The notes: a model not told the origin generated them from the sequence alone. Shown: positions 9,387-18,495, counted from the stretch's first letter. The stretch is DNA of 64,000 nt from Acidobacteriota bacterium (GCA_003388555.1 QQVD01000053.1:100420-164419), one strand, 5' to 3'. A program made the numbers and translations.

Positions 9387-9486
9387 GGCGCGGCCACCGC
9401 AGTCCGCAAGGCTAGGTGGCCGTGGCGGCTACTACCAGGGGCAGTAGTGGGGCCGCGAGGTGCGCGGCCGAGCCTCGCTGCGCCGG

Positions 9487-10479
9487 TCAGCGCCCGAGTC
9501 GGATCGCCGCTTCGACCAGCTCGAAGAGCTCGGGACGGCTCGCCGCGAAGAGAGCCGATGAGACCGCCAGCAGCGCGAGTCCCGCAGCGCCGCGTGGCGA
9601 ACCGCCGAGCCCCGCCACTCCGGATCGATCGAGCGCATCGGAGGCGGGAGGCGAGAGCAGGCTCCGCACCCGCTCGGCGATCGGCTCGCCGCGCAGCAGG
9701 GTGCTGCCGGGGAGCACCGGGGCTCTCGGACCGACGGCCAGGCGGGCGACCTTCACCAGGGCGCTGGCCAGGGCGAGTCGACGACTCTCGTCGCCGGCGG
9801 TCGCCGCCTCGTCGGCCGCCCGCTCCGCCGCCTCGCGCCACGAGCGCTCCAGCACCCTCGCCGCGGGGAGCAGAGCGAAGAGATCGGGGCACAGGGTCAG
9901 CACGGCCTGGCGCACGTTGTCGTGCGCGTGCAGATGGGCCATCTCGTGGGCGACCACCGCCTGCATCTCCTCCTCGCTGCAGGCGTCGGCGACCCGGCGC
10001 GCCAGGACGAGCCGTGGCCGCCACAGCCCGCTGAGCGCGACGACGGGGAAGTCGGCCTCGACCTCGCGCGCCGCCAGCGGAGCCGGAGTCCTCGCCGGCG
10101 AGCCGGCGGACCAGACCTCGCCCACCGCCAGCGAGGCGAGCGCAGATCGCGCTCCCCGGCCCAGCGCCAGCAGCAGCAGGACGGCGCCCGCGGTCGCCGC
10201 ACAGACGAAGGGCCAGCCGACCGCCTCGCCGTGGGTCCGCGGCTCGAACAGCGCGAAGGCGAGCGAAGCCGCGACCGCGCAGAGCGCGCCGAACAGGCAC
10301 GGCAGCAGGCGGAGGAGGAGGATGCGGTCGGCCGTGGTGCGCGGAGACGGCGATCGGGAGACGAGCCGTGCGAGCACGCTCCGCAGGCCCGCCGCGAGCA
10401 GCAGCGAAGCCGCGGTCGAGACGACGGCGTACGAGGCCAGGGCCACCAGCACCCACCTGGTCTCGAAGCCCAGCGTCAC
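9487..10479 (-). CDS. M56-family (BlaR1-like) membrane metallopeptidase
   Basis: 330 residues with several membrane helices in the first 110 residues, then a zinc-protease domain with HEMAH at 178-182 and a downstream Glu-rich helix (WREAAERAADEAA, about 213-225) that would give the third zinc ligand. In BlaR1/MecR1 such a protease is activated by a ligand and leads to cleavage of the BlaI repressor. The extracytoplasmic penicillin-sensing domain of BlaR1 is absent here: the chain ends soon after the peptidase. The start is GTG, overlapping the stop of the BlaI gene (GTGA), so the two genes are translationally coupled. The inducing signal is unknown. Confidence 0.8.
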   Translation of the reverse strand: MTLGFETRWVLVALASYAVVSTAASLLLAAGLRSVLARLVSRSPSPRTTADRILLLRLLPCLFGALCAVAASLAFALFEPRTHGEAVGWPFVCAATAGAVLLLLALGRGARSALASLAVGEVWSAGSPARTPAPLAAREVEADFPVVALSGLWRPRLVLARRVADACSEEEMQAVVAHEMAHLHAHDNVRQAVLTLCPDLFALLPAARVLERSWREAAERAADEAATAGDESRRLALASALVKVARLAVGPRAPVLPGSTLLRGEPIAERVRSLLSPPASDALDRSGVAGLGGSPRGAAGLALLAVSSALFAASRPELFELVEAAIRLGR

Positions 10480-10889
10480 TGCCCCTCCTCCCGCTTGCGG
10501 CGGATCTCCCGTTCGAGCTCGTCGAGCAGCGCGGCATCGCGCCGACCCACCTCGTCGACGAACATCGACAGCCAGGGCCGCACACCGGCCGGGGATTCGG
10601 GCAGCAGCGAGGCCACCGCGCCGCCGGCGAGGTTCGCGGTGAGCTCGCCGCGCGAGGTCGCCGGACGGTAGGCGAAGGCCCGTCCCTGACGCGAGCGCGA
10701 CAGGTGACCCTTGCGGTGCAGCCGGTCGAGGGTCGTCATCAGGGTGGTGTAGGCGATCTCCTCGAACTCGGGCACCAGGTCACGCACGGTCGCCGGCTTA
10801 CCGCGGTTCCAGAGCGTCTCGAGCACGCGCAGCTCGAGAGGCCCGAAGAGCGAGCCGAGATCGAGACGAGGAGGTCGGGAGGGCGACAT
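10476..10889 (-). CDS. BlaI/MecI/CopY-family transcriptional repressor
   Basis: 137 residues. The winged helix occupies about residues 13-85: LFGPLELRVLETLWNRGKPATVRDL, TTLMTTLDRLHRKGHLSRSRQGRAFAYRP. The C-terminal helices should dimerise. Family members repress their own operon and are inactivated by proteolysis through the partner M56 peptidase, which is encoded immediately downstream with a 4-base overlap. MSPSRPPRLDLGSL at 10889 is chosen because it starts just before the conserved fold. Targets beyond its own operon are unknown; the TonB receptor two genes downstream is a candidate. Confidence 0.85.
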   Translation of the reverse strand: MSPSRPPRLDLGSLFGPLELRVLETLWNRGKPATVRDLVPEFEEIAYTTLMTTLDRLHRKGHLSRSRQGRAFAYRPATSRGELTANLAGGAVASLLPESPAGVRPWLSMFVDEVGRRDAALLDELEREIRRKREEGQ

Positions 10890-11084
10890 ACGCCGGAAGA
10901 TGATAGTGCGTGGCGGCCCAGGGAGCCGCGTTTCCTGGGAGTCGTTTGCAGCCGACACCCCCGTGACCGCCATCCGAGCCCGAGGAACGCGACCCACTGC
11001 GGGCGCCAGCGGCAGGGTCGGTGCGGTCCCCGGGCGCCTCGGCCGGCGAGCTGCCCGAGAGCTGCCGGCGAGCTGCCGGAGAGC

Positions 11085-12338
11085 TCAGGAGTAGCGCGGT
11101 TCGTCGTTCGGCGGGCCCGGCGAGCTCGCCGTCGCCTCCTCCTCCGCCAGGGCCGCACGCAGATCCCGGAGATAGTCGTCGGTGACCTCGGCATGGAACG
11201 GCGACAACATCAGGTGCAGGGCCGGCGGCTCGGTGGTGAAGCTGGCGAACCACCCCTTGTGGTACATGCGCCGGTAGAGCGCCAGCGCGTCGACCTCGGG
11301 ATGGGCGAACGCCACGATGCCGAGCTGCGGTGAGCCCAGCACCTCGAAACCCATCTCCCGCACACCGGCCTCGATCGCCTCGCGCGCCGCGGTCACCAGG
11401 GCGTGCTTGCGGCGATAGCCGTCGACCCCGAGGTAGCGCATCACCGCCCACGCCGCCGCGATGGCACCGCCGGGCCGGGTCCCCGCCAGGGTCGGAGTGA
11501 TCATCCGTCCGCCCGGCCAGTCGCGGTGATCGAAGACCATGTGCCTGCGGTGCTCGTCGGAGCGGAAGAGCACCGTCGAGGCGCCCTTGGCGCAGTAGCC
11601 GTACTTGTGCAGGTCGGCCGAGATCGAGCACACGCCCGGCACCTCGAAGTCGAACGGCGGCACGTCGCCTCCGTTCCTGCGCACGAACGGCGCGATGTAG
11701 CCGCCGACGCAGGCGTCGACGTGCAGCCAGACCCCGGCGGCCTGCGCCATCTCGCCGAGCTCTGCGATGGGGTCGATCAGGCCGTAGGGGAAGCTCGGCG
11801 CCGACCCCGTCACCAGGACCGTGCGCTCGTCGCAGGCCCGGCGCATCGCGGCGACGTCGGCGCGCAGATCGTCGGCCACCGGCACGCGGCGCAGCTCGAG
11901 GCCCATCAGCGCGCACGCCTTGTCGAAGGCCGGGTGCGCCGAGTAGGGCACCACCAGGTTGCCCTGGCCGGCGAGGCCACGCTGCTCGCGGGCGAAGTCG
12001 CGCGCCGCCTTGATCGCCATGGTGATCGAGTCGGTGCCGCCCGAGGTCATGTGGCCGACGCAGTCCGCATCCCCGTGCAGCAGCCAGAGGCCCATGCCGA
12101 CGACCTCCTCCTCCATCGTCTTCAGGGAGGGGAAGGCGAGCGGCCCGAGGCCGTTCTCCGACATGTAGAGAGCGTAGGCCTCCTGCTGCACGCGGGCCAC
12201 GTCCTCGCCGGCGTTGAAGACGTAGACCGCCGTCCTCCCCTCGCGCCAACGCGCATCGTCCTCGCCGCGGCGCACCATCTCGGCGCGCAGCTCCTCCCAG
12301 GGCGTTCCCGACGCCGGCATCTCCGTGATCCTCGTCAC
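11085..12338 (-). CDS. PLP-dependent group II decarboxylase / sphingosine-phosphate-lyase-like enzyme
   Basis: 417 residues, fold-type I PLP enzyme. The start is GTG at 12338 because GGGAGGT lies six bases upstream; MPASGTPWEE is an alternative six codons later. The PLP site is clear: TSGGTDSITMA, VVPYSAHPAFDKAC, the Asp in WLHVDACVGGY and the Schiff-base Lys in SADLHKYGYCAKG (about residue 245). The architecture matches bacterial sphingosine-1-phosphate lyases and the glutamate/tyrosine decarboxylase group. The aldehyde-lyase versus amino-acid-decarboxylase choice cannot be made from sequence. It faces away from the beta-propeller gene across a 226-bp intergenic region. Confidence 0.85.
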   Translation of the reverse strand: MTRITEMPASGTPWEELRAEMVRRGEDDARWREGRTAVYVFNAGEDVARVQQEAYALYMSENGLGPLAFPSLKTMEEEVVGMGLWLLHGDADCVGHMTSGGTDSITMAIKAARDFAREQRGLAGQGNLVVPYSAHPAFDKACALMGLELRRVPVADDLRADVAAMRRACDERTVLVTGSAPSFPYGLIDPIAELGEMAQAAGVWLHVDACVGGYIAPFVRRNGGDVPPFDFEVPGVCSISADLHKYGYCAKGASTVLFRSDEHRRHMVFDHRDWPGGRMITPTLAGTRPGGAIAAAWAVMRYLGVDGYRRKHALVTAAREAIEAGVREMGFEVLGSPQLGIVAFAHPEVDALALYRRMYHKGWFASFTTEPPALHLMLSPFHAEVTDDYLRDLRAALAEEEATASSPGPPNDEPRYS

Positions 12339-12564
12339 CGCACCTCCCCTCGAGCGACCGACCGTCGATCTCTGAGCACCAGATCCTCGCAACACCCAGC
12401 GGTCCGCACACGTCCTCGACCGGAGCCTGCGGGCGCCACGCGATCGAGGCCGCGAGAGCCGGCGCCGCGCTGACCGCCGTGCAACCACCGCGCGAGACCA
12501 GCGTAGCGCTGCACACCCGAAGCGACCGAGAACGCACGACCGCTCACGCATACTGGAGTGTCCG

Positions 12565-15117
12565 ATGCCTCGACCCGGAAGATACGACGGGACACGCTGC
12601 AGAGATCGCTGGCGGGCCCGCGCGCTCGCTGCCGCGCTGCTCCTCTCCTGCAGCGTTCTTGCCGCCTTCGCCAGCAGCGACTGGCCGGGATTCCGCGGCC
12701 CCGCGGGCAACGGCCGGGTGCTCACGGGCTTGCCCGAGGGCGACGGCGAGCTCGGCCTGCGGGTGCGGTGGCGACGGCCGGTCGGCAGCGGCTACTCGGG
12801 CATCTCGGTGGTCTCGGGCGTCGCCGTGACCGCGACGTCGGACGGCGGGCGCGATCTGGTGCTGGCGTTCGACCCGGAGACCGGCGAGGACCGTTGGACC
12901 GCGGACCTCGGACCGCTCACCGTCGGTGCCGGCGGCTCGAAGGACGGACCGATCTCCACTCCGGCGATCGCCGGCGAGCGCGTCTTCGCGCTGAGCACCC
13001 AGGGCAGGTTCCTGGCGCTCGATCTGGCCTCGGGAGCGCTCCTCTGGTCGGTGCACCTGGTCGACGACCTCGGCAGCCAGCGGCCGCTCTACGGCTTCGC
13101 GACCTCGCCGGTGGTCGCCGGCGACGTCGTGGTGGTGCAGGCCGGTGGCGCCGAGGGGGCGCTGGTCGGACTCGCGGCGGACAGCGGAGCAGTGCGCTGG
13201 CGCTCGTTCCAGGATCGCCACTACGCGCAGTCGCCGATCCTCGTCGAGCTGGCCGGTCGCGAACAGATCGTGACCATGGGCTCGACCTACGTGGTCGGCG
13301 TCGATCCGACGAGCGGCGAAGAGCTCTGGCGCCACGAGCACGGCGGTGTCGGCGAGTTCGGCGCCGAGTCGGCGTCACCGCTGCCTGTGGGCCGGGACCG
13401 TCTCTTCGTCAAGCACGACAACGAGCGCTCTCTCGTGCTGCGCGTCGCGGTCCGTGAAGACGAGTCGTTCGTCGCCGAGGTGGAGAGCATCAGCCGCACG
13501 ATGACCCGCAGCTACAGCCCTGCGACGGTGTGGGGCGAGCTCGTCTACGGCTACACCAGCCGCTTCCTCAGCGCCCTCGACCTGGCGACCGGCGAGGAGC
13601 TGTGGCGATCGCGCGAGCCTGGCGACGGCTTCCTGATCGCGGTCGAAGGCCACCTCTTCGCGGTCAGCAAGAACGACGGCACCGCCCACCTCGCCGAGGC
13701 GGCCGCGGAGGGATGGAGCGAGCTCGATCGGATCTCCCTGTTCGAGGATCTGGTGTGGACTCCGCCGAGCTTTGTGGACGCGGCCTTCTACGCCCGCAGC
13801 CTCACCGAGATGGCGCGCATCGACGTGGTGCGCGGCGCCGCCTCCACCGACCTCACCAGCGGGGCGCTGCCCCCCGAGCTCGAAGCCCTGCGTCAGAGGA
13901 TCGGACAGGGAGACGACGCGGCCACCGCGGTCGCCGAGCTCCTGCGTGACCTCGACGGCCCTCTGATCGACGGCGAGCGGGTGCTCTTCCTCTGGCACGG
14001 CGAGGCCGGCGAGGTGGGCATCGCCGGCGACATGTTCGGCTTCCGCTACGACGAGCCGATGCGGCGCCTGGAGCTCGAGGGCAGCGCCGATCTCTGGTGG
14101 TGGCAGACCGAGCTCGACCGTCGCGGTCGCTTCAACTACGTCTTCTTCCCCGACTACGAGCCGCGGCTCGATCCGCGCAATCCGCGCAGCGTCGAGTCGA
14201 CCGCGATGGGACCCGACCTCAACCACCGCGACGAGGCGGCGCTGCGGATGTCGTGGTTCGCGATGCCCGAGTGGCCCGGCCTCGAGTCCTCGGCCCCAGC
14301 GTCGGTGCCCACGCCGCAGGAGTCACGGGGCCGGCTCGACAGCTTCGACGTCGACGTGGCGATGCCGCCGCAGGCCCGTGGACCTGGCGCCGAGGACGCA
14401 GCGCCGTCCTCGATCACCGTGCCGGTCACCGTGTGGCTGCCGCCCGGCTACGACGAGACGGAAGAGCGTTTCCCGATCGTGCTCTCCCTCGAGCGTTACG
14501 CGATCCCGATCGGTGACTGGCCCGAGACGCTCGACGCGGTGGTCGGCGAGACCGTCGCGCCGCTGATCGGCGTGATGATCGACGCCCCGGCCGGCTTCTA
14601 CGGCAGGCGCGGCGGCGGCGCGATGGCCCTGCTCGCGCCCGCCGTCGTCGCCGAGGTCGACCGCCGCTACCGCACCCTCGCGGCACCAGAGCAGCGCGCC
14701 GTCGTCGGTGCGCTCTACACCGGACCGCCGGCGCTGGGCCTGGTGCTCGGCGCCGACCGCCTGTTCGGCCGGGTCGCGGTGCAGAGCCCGTTCGCGATCG
14801 ACGTCATGCTGCCGATGTACGAGCAGATGATCGCCCGCGCCGAGGGCGCACCACGCCCCGAAGCCTTCTACTTCGAGTGGGCGCACTGGGACATGCGCAG
14901 CCCGGGCGAGGGCCTGGTGCTCGGAGAGTTCATGGAGGACCTCTACGACCTCTTCCGGGGCGCCGGCTACGACGTGATCGGCGGCGAGGTGTGGGACAGC
15001 ACTGACTGGGCCGGCTGGCGCAACCGCACCGGCCTGATCCTGGAGGCGCTCTTCCCGGCCGACGGTGCGGTGGAGTTGCCAGCCGGCTTGAAGCGGTGGC
15101 TGGTGGGATCGGAATAG
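12565..15117 (+). CDS. Secreted PQQ-like beta-propeller fused to an inactive enterochelin-esterase-like module
   Basis: 850 residues. A signal peptide (ALAAALLLSCSVLAAFASS) precedes WPGFRGPAGNGRV, the usual opening of PQQ-like (BamB/ADH-type) propellers in secreted proteins. Repeats such as GEELWRHEHGG, GEELWRSREPG and ALDLASGALLWS cover about residues 35-430. An E-set domain of the esterase-associated type follows (VLFLWHGEAGEVGIAGDMFGF, RGRFNYVFFPDYEPRLDPRN, about 465-560). An esterase-D-like fold forms the C-terminus (VTVWLPPGYDETEERFPIVLSLE onward). The nucleophile elbow that should read like GLSMGG is GALYTG, with Leu in the Ser position. The module is therefore probably a binding domain rather than an enzyme. 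Confidence 0.75.
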   Translation: MPRPGRYDGTRCRDRWRARALAAALLLSCSVLAAFASSDWPGFRGPAGNGRVLTGLPEGDGELGLRVRWRRPVGSGYSGISVVSGVAVTATSDGGRDLVLAFDPETGEDRWTADLGPLTVGAGGSKDGPISTPAIAGERVFALSTQGRFLALDLASGALLWSVHLVDDLGSQRPLYGFATSPVVAGDVVVVQAGGAEGALVGLAADSGAVRWRSFQDRHYAQSPILVELAGREQIVTMGSTYVVGVDPTSGEELWRHEHGGVGEFGAESASPLPVGRDRLFVKHDNERSLVLRVAVREDESFVAEVESISRTMTRSYSPATVWGELVYGYTSRFLSALDLATGEELWRSREPGDGFLIAVEGHLFAVSKNDGTAHLAEAAAEGWSELDRISLFEDLVWTPPSFVDAAFYARSLTEMARIDVVRGAASTDLTSGALPPELEALRQRIGQGDDAATAVAELLRDLDGPLIDGERVLFLWHGEAGEVGIAGDMFGFRYDEPMRRLELEGSADLWWWQTELDRRGRFNYVFFPDYEPRLDPRNPRSVESTAMGPDLNHRDEAALRMSWFAMPEWPGLESSAPASVPTPQESRGRLDSFDVDVAMPPQARGPGAEDAAPSSITVPVTVWLPPGYDETEERFPIVLSLERYAIPIGDWPETLDAVVGETVAPLIGVMIDAPAGFYGRRGGGAMALLAPAVVAEVDRRYRTLAAPEQRAVVGALYTGPPALGLVLGADRLFGRVAVQSPFAIDVMLPMYEQMIARAEGAPRPEAFYFEWAHWDMRSPGEGLVLGEFMEDLYDLFRGAGYDVIGGEVWDSTDWAGWRNRTGLILEALFPADGAVELPAGLKRWLVGSE

Positions 15118-15170
15118 CGGGTGATCGAGCCTCGAGTCGACCGTCGAACGGCGATGGACTCGAACGCCGA

Positions 15171-15201
15171 GGTGCGTCGGGCGAGCGCCGCTCGGCGCAC
15201 C
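15171..15201. terminator. Hairpin between convergent genes (candidate bidirectional terminator)
   Basis: GGTGCG pairs with CGCACC, and inside it CGAGC pairs with GCTCG, in the 88-bp gap between converging genes. No T-tract follows on either side, so intrinsic termination is uncertain. Confidence 0.35.
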
Positions 15202-15205
15202 ATCG

Positions 15206-17404
15206 CTAGCCGCGTTCCTCGCGCTCCTCTCTCCTGATGGCCAGCACGATGACGTCGTCACTGGGCGGCTCTCCCTGTCGCCAGGTGTCGACCAGCTCCA
15301 GCATCGAGGCCACGACGCTGGCCGCCGACGCTCCCCTGGCCGCCTCGACCAGCGCCTCGCGCACCTTCTCGTAACCCAGCATGCCCGCGTCGTCTCCGGC
15401 CAGCTCGTCGCCGGGCGTCTGGAGCTCGGGAAGGCCGTCGCTGGTGAGCAGCAGGCCGTCACCGGGTTCGAGAGTGAACCGCCGGCTCGGATAGGGACCC
15501 TGGTGCAGGGCACCCAGCGGCATGCCTTCGATCGTCAGCTCCTCGACCTCGTCGCGGGCATGGCGGAAGACGAGAGGCGGCGGCATGCCGCCCGAGCTGA
15601 CGACGACCTCGTCGCGCTCGATGCGTAGCAGGGTGAGCGACATCAGGACCGAGCGCAGACTCATCAGCTTCAGCGTCGCGTTCGCGTTGCCGAGGAAGAC
15701 GCCCGGATCGCCCTTGCCGTCCCACGAGGTGAACAGCCCTTTGACGATCGAGACCATGGCGCCGGCGCGGGCGTCGTGGCCGGTGGCATCCCCGATGGCC
15801 ACGAGCAGTGCTCCGTCGACTACCCGCCAGTCGTAGTAGTCGCCGCCGACCTCGAGGGCCGTGCGCATCTCCGCCGCGACCTCGTAGCCCGGGAAGTCCG
15901 GCAGCGAGCGCGGCAGCAGCGAGAGAAGGAACTCACGGACCGCCTGCAGCTCCTCGGTCTTGCGCCGGTTGTCAGCCGCCAGGAAGCGGGTCTGCATCTC
16001 GCGTTCCTTCGCCTCGAGCTCCTGCTCGAGGTTCCTGCGCGACAGCTCCTGCACCTCGACCAGCCGCGCCTCGAGGTCGCGGTTGGTGTCGGCGAAGCTC
16101 TTGGCCAGATAGACCGACATCGACAGGGTCAGACCGAGAACGCCCAGGTACGGCACGGGCGCGATCTCGCCGAACGGCGAGGGGAGCACTCCGAAGGTCA
16201 GCAGGAGCTGCACGGCGGTGGCGGCCGCGATGATCAGCAGCCCGGTGGCGAGAATCGGCGCTCCGCGGCGGCGCTCGCGCATCGCCAGGACCATGGCTCG
16301 CAGACTGGCGCCCATCGCCAGCACCGGGAACCACCAGAAGTCGACGAAGACGTTGACCTGCGGCCGCACCAGCCGGACGACGATGAGGCCGAGGCCGATG
16401 GCGGTCACCAGCCAGAAGAGTGCCGGGCCGCACCGGGTGGAGAGCGAGTAGGAGAAGCGCAGCAGCGCCAGGAGGGCCAGGATCAGAAAGGTCTGCCACC
16501 ACAGCGAGAGACGCGCTTCGACCACGGGATCGGTGGGGAGCAAGGCCTCGAACTGCAGGTAGACCAGGATCGAGACGGTGCACGCCAGGACGGCGAAGAA
16601 CCAGTGCGAACGCTCCCGGCGGTAGAAGGTGAAGAGGGCGAGATGGAGGAAGGCCTGCGCACCGAAGGCGCCGGCGAAACCCCACTGCATCGCCACGATC
16701 ACCGAGCGCAGTCGATCGGTGCGGGCGCGCATCGCGGAAAGCTCGCCGACCACCAGCTCGAATCCTCGGCTGGGAGCGCCCCAACGCATCGCGGCGAAGG
16801 GCTGCGGCGCGAAACGCACCGCGATCTCCTGTCGCTCCTGGGGTCCGAGGTCGAAGAGCTGCAGCGAGCCCGCCCAGCGCACGGCGCCCTCGCCACTCGG
16901 TCCGCGCTCGTCGATCCGTCCGCCGAGACCGATCAGCCGCCCGTCGAGATAGATCTCGGCCGCTCCAGCCAGGTCGATGTCGAGCGCGAAGCGCGCGCCC
17001 CGCCACTCGGGAGGCACCCGCAGCGGCAGCCGTAGCCAGGCGACTCGTCGATCACCGATCACCTCGTCGAGCGCCTCGGTGGAGGCGGGCTCGAGGGTGC
17101 GCCAGCCCTCCGCCAGGCCCGACACGCGCGCCGGTTGCCGCCAGGGAGGCCGATCCTCGAGCCGGAACTGCCACGAGGCACGTCCCTCCTCGTGCAGCCA
17201 CCAGATCGGCGTGCCGTCGGCGGAGTCTGCGGAGGAGCCTGGGACAAGAACGAGATCGAAGGCCGCATCGGACGAAGCCGGCCGCGATCCGTCCTGCGCC
17301 GCCAGGGGCGGCCGCGCGAAGCCGGGCAGCAGAGCGCAGAGCGCGATCCAACCACACCATCGAACCAACGTCGGCGGCGAGCGGGCCGCTGTCTGGTCGA
17401 GCAT
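15206..17404 (-). CDS. 7TM-DISM sensor with C-terminal SpoIIE/PP2C phosphatase
   Basis: About 732 residues from MLDQTAARSPP. A signal/anchor segment (WIALCALLPGFARPPLAAQ) leads to an extracytoplasmic jelly-roll domain (about 50-205: VAWLRLPLRVPPEWRGARFALDID, AAEIYLDGRLIGLGG). Seven membrane helices follow (about 230-420), then a coiled coil (SFADTNRDLEARLVEVQEL to about 495) and a SpoIIE-type serine phosphatase (about 510-725). Its metal-site motifs are visible: GGDYYDW, AIGDATGHDARAGAMVS, LLLTSDGLPELQ and PSDDVIVLAI. Such proteins sense an external ligand and dephosphorylate anti-sigma-factor antagonists. No kinase or STAS partner is encoded nearby. Confidence 0.85.
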   Translation of the reverse strand: MLDQTAARSPPTLVRWCGWIALCALLPGFARPPLAAQDGSRPASSDAAFDLVLVPGSSADSADGTPIWWLHEEGRASWQFRLEDRPPWRQPARVSGLAEGWRTLEPASTEALDEVIGDRRVAWLRLPLRVPPEWRGARFALDIDLAGAAEIYLDGRLIGLGGRIDERGPSGEGAVRWAGSLQLFDLGPQERQEIAVRFAPQPFAAMRWGAPSRGFELVVGELSAMRARTDRLRSVIVAMQWGFAGAFGAQAFLHLALFTFYRRERSHWFFAVLACTVSILVYLQFEALLPTDPVVEARLSLWWQTFLILALLALLRFSYSLSTRCGPALFWLVTAIGLGLIVVRLVRPQVNVFVDFWWFPVLAMGASLRAMVLAMRERRRGAPILATGLLIIAAATAVQLLLTFGVLPSPFGEIAPVPYLGVLGLTLSMSVYLAKSFADTNRDLEARLVEVQELSRRNLEQELEAKEREMQTRFLAADNRRKTEELQAVREFLLSLLPRSLPDFPGYEVAAEMRTALEVGGDYYDWRVVDGALLVAIGDATGHDARAGAMVSIVKGLFTSWDGKGDPGVFLGNANATLKLMSLRSVLMSLTLLRIERDEVVVSSGGMPPPLVFRHARDEVEELTIEGMPLGALHQGPYPSRRFTLEPGDGLLLTSDGLPELQTPGDELAGDDAGMLGYEKVREALVEAARGASAASVVASMLELVDTWRQGEPPSDDVIVLAIRREEREERG

Positions 17405-17533
17405 GCAGGGCGACGGTATCGCGACCGGTGCCGCGGCAGCCTCGCCTCTCTCACATACTCTCGGCCAAGGGATGGAGCGCGCTGCCGATGCTCCACCAGG
17501 AACACGAGACAGATCGTTCGTGGAGGCACACGG

Positions 17534-18043
17534 TTGCACTGCTCCTCTGCCATTCGTTTCGCTGCCGCGATCGTCCTCGCCGTGGCGCTCGCCGGCACGG
17601 GCGCCGCTCAGGTCGGCGGCAACCTGGCGCGGTTCCCTCCGGAGCCGATCGACCTGACGATCACGACGGCCGCGGACGGCAGCCCCGTGCTGTCGAGGGA
17701 CGTGATCCAACTGTTGACCGGCGAGTACTACCGGCTCAATCTGCACTGTCCCGACGTGGTGGACGACCTGCGCGGTTGGCGCATCGAGATGCCGGCGCTG
17801 CTGCAGAACGTGCACCTGCGCCTGGTGACGGTGGGCGACATCGAGATCCACCTGCAGGGCCTGAGCTTCCACGCCATCGAATGCGACGAGGCCGGCTCGG
17901 CGCACGTCAGTTTCGTGCCGATCCGGCCGGGCACCTACGACCTCTACGTCGGTAACGTGCCGTCGGCGGTCGGCCGGCCGATCGGCGAGGCGGGTGTGCA
18001 GACCGAGGGCAAGTTCGTGATCGGGCGCTTCGAGGTGAAGTGA
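17534..18043 (+). CDS. Small exported protein of unknown function
   Basis: 169 residues from a TTG start at 17534 that has GGAGG eight bases upstream; no ATG gives an equally complete signal peptide. The signal segment is FAAAIVLAVALAGTGAAQ. The mature part looks like an all-beta fold and ends ...RPGTYDLYVGNV...GKFVIGRFEVK. It has two conserved-looking pieces, GEYYRLNLHCPDV and FHAIECDEAGSAHVSFVPIRPGTYDLYV, that recall cupredoxin-like domains, and it contains His and Cys residues. A copper site is not demonstrated. It is transcribed divergently from the 7TM phosphatase, so a shared regulatory region is possible. Confidence 0.6.
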   Translation: MHCSSAIRFAAAIVLAVALAGTGAAQVGGNLARFPPEPIDLTITTAADGSPVLSRDVIQLLTGEYYRLNLHCPDVVDDLRGWRIEMPALLQNVHLRLVTVGDIEIHLQGLSFHAIECDEAGSAHVSFVPIRPGTYDLYVGNVPSAVGRPIGEAGVQTEGKFVIGRFEVK

Positions 18044-18203
18044 CGCGCGATCACCGCTCGGATGCAGACCCACTGCGGCCGTCGGGGACTCGAGGACGAC
18101 TCGCTCCACCGCCGCGACGACCACACCACGGTCTCGCCCAATCCCGAGCGGGCGGGCGGCACCGGTGTTCGATGGGCCTGTCGCGCTCGTATGCTCCACC
18201 TCT

Positions 18204-18446
18204 ATGAGGATCACGCTCGATCTCGACGACCGGATCGTCAGGGCCGTGCGACGAGAGGCCGCGGAGAGCGGCCGCACCATGACCGAAGTGAGCGAAGGGG
18301 CTCTCCGACGGAGTCTCCCGGCTCGATCCCAGACACCCGCCGAGCCCTTTCGTCTGCGCCTCGTCACGGTGAAGGGAAGGCGCAAGCCGGCAGTGGACTG
18401 CAGCCATCGCGACTCCCTCTTCGAAATCCTGGAGGGTCGGTCCTGA
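18204..18446 (+). CDS. VapB-like ribbon-helix-helix antitoxin without a toxin
   Basis: 80 residues. MRITLDLDDRIVRAVRREAAESGRTMTEVSEGALRRSL is a standard RHH DNA-binding domain. The C-terminus (RRKPAVDCSHRDSLFEILEGR) matches the toxin-binding tail of VapB proteins. The ATG at 18204 is chosen because it begins the RHH strand; upstream codons add nothing recognisable. In normal loci the VapC start overlaps the antitoxin stop. Here the next 50 bases contain no PIN reading frame, and the following gene is metabolic. It is an orphan antitoxin, perhaps left after toxin loss or acting elsewhere. Confidence 0.7.
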   Translation: MRITLDLDDRIVRAVRREAAESGRTMTEVSEGALRRSLPARSQTPAEPFRLRLVTVKGRRKPAVDCSHRDSLFEILEGRS

Positions 18447-18495
18447 TCGGGCCGATCCGCACGATGGGGAGGTCGCTGGGAACGAGGACGGAGCC

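Larger units (their letters stand above)
9047..9486 (-). other. 440-bp gene-free leader of the TonB receptor
   Basis: No convincing coding sequence. It contains a strong nested inverted repeat (9329-9386) and five copies of a 9-base unit (9164-9208), both described separately. Its length, structure and position before a TonB receptor would suit a cis-regulatory RNA or a promoter region with bound regulators. Confidence 0.4.

Noticed and set aside
9047..9486. Cobalamin riboswitch upstream of the TonB receptor
   Set aside because: Only a loose B12-box-like string is present. The other conserved cobalamin-riboswitch segments are not recognisable, so the specific class is not claimed.
12338..12725. 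Upstream extension of the decarboxylase gene to 12725
   Set aside because: The extra 129 codons are Arg/Ser-rich with no domain, overlap the divergent gene, and a GTG with a strong ribosome-binding site lies at 12338.
18447..18495. Remnant of a VapC start after the orphan antitoxin (VLIGPIRT)
   Set aside because: The string resembles a PIN opening only in three or four residues, lacks the Asp, and ends within 16 codons.
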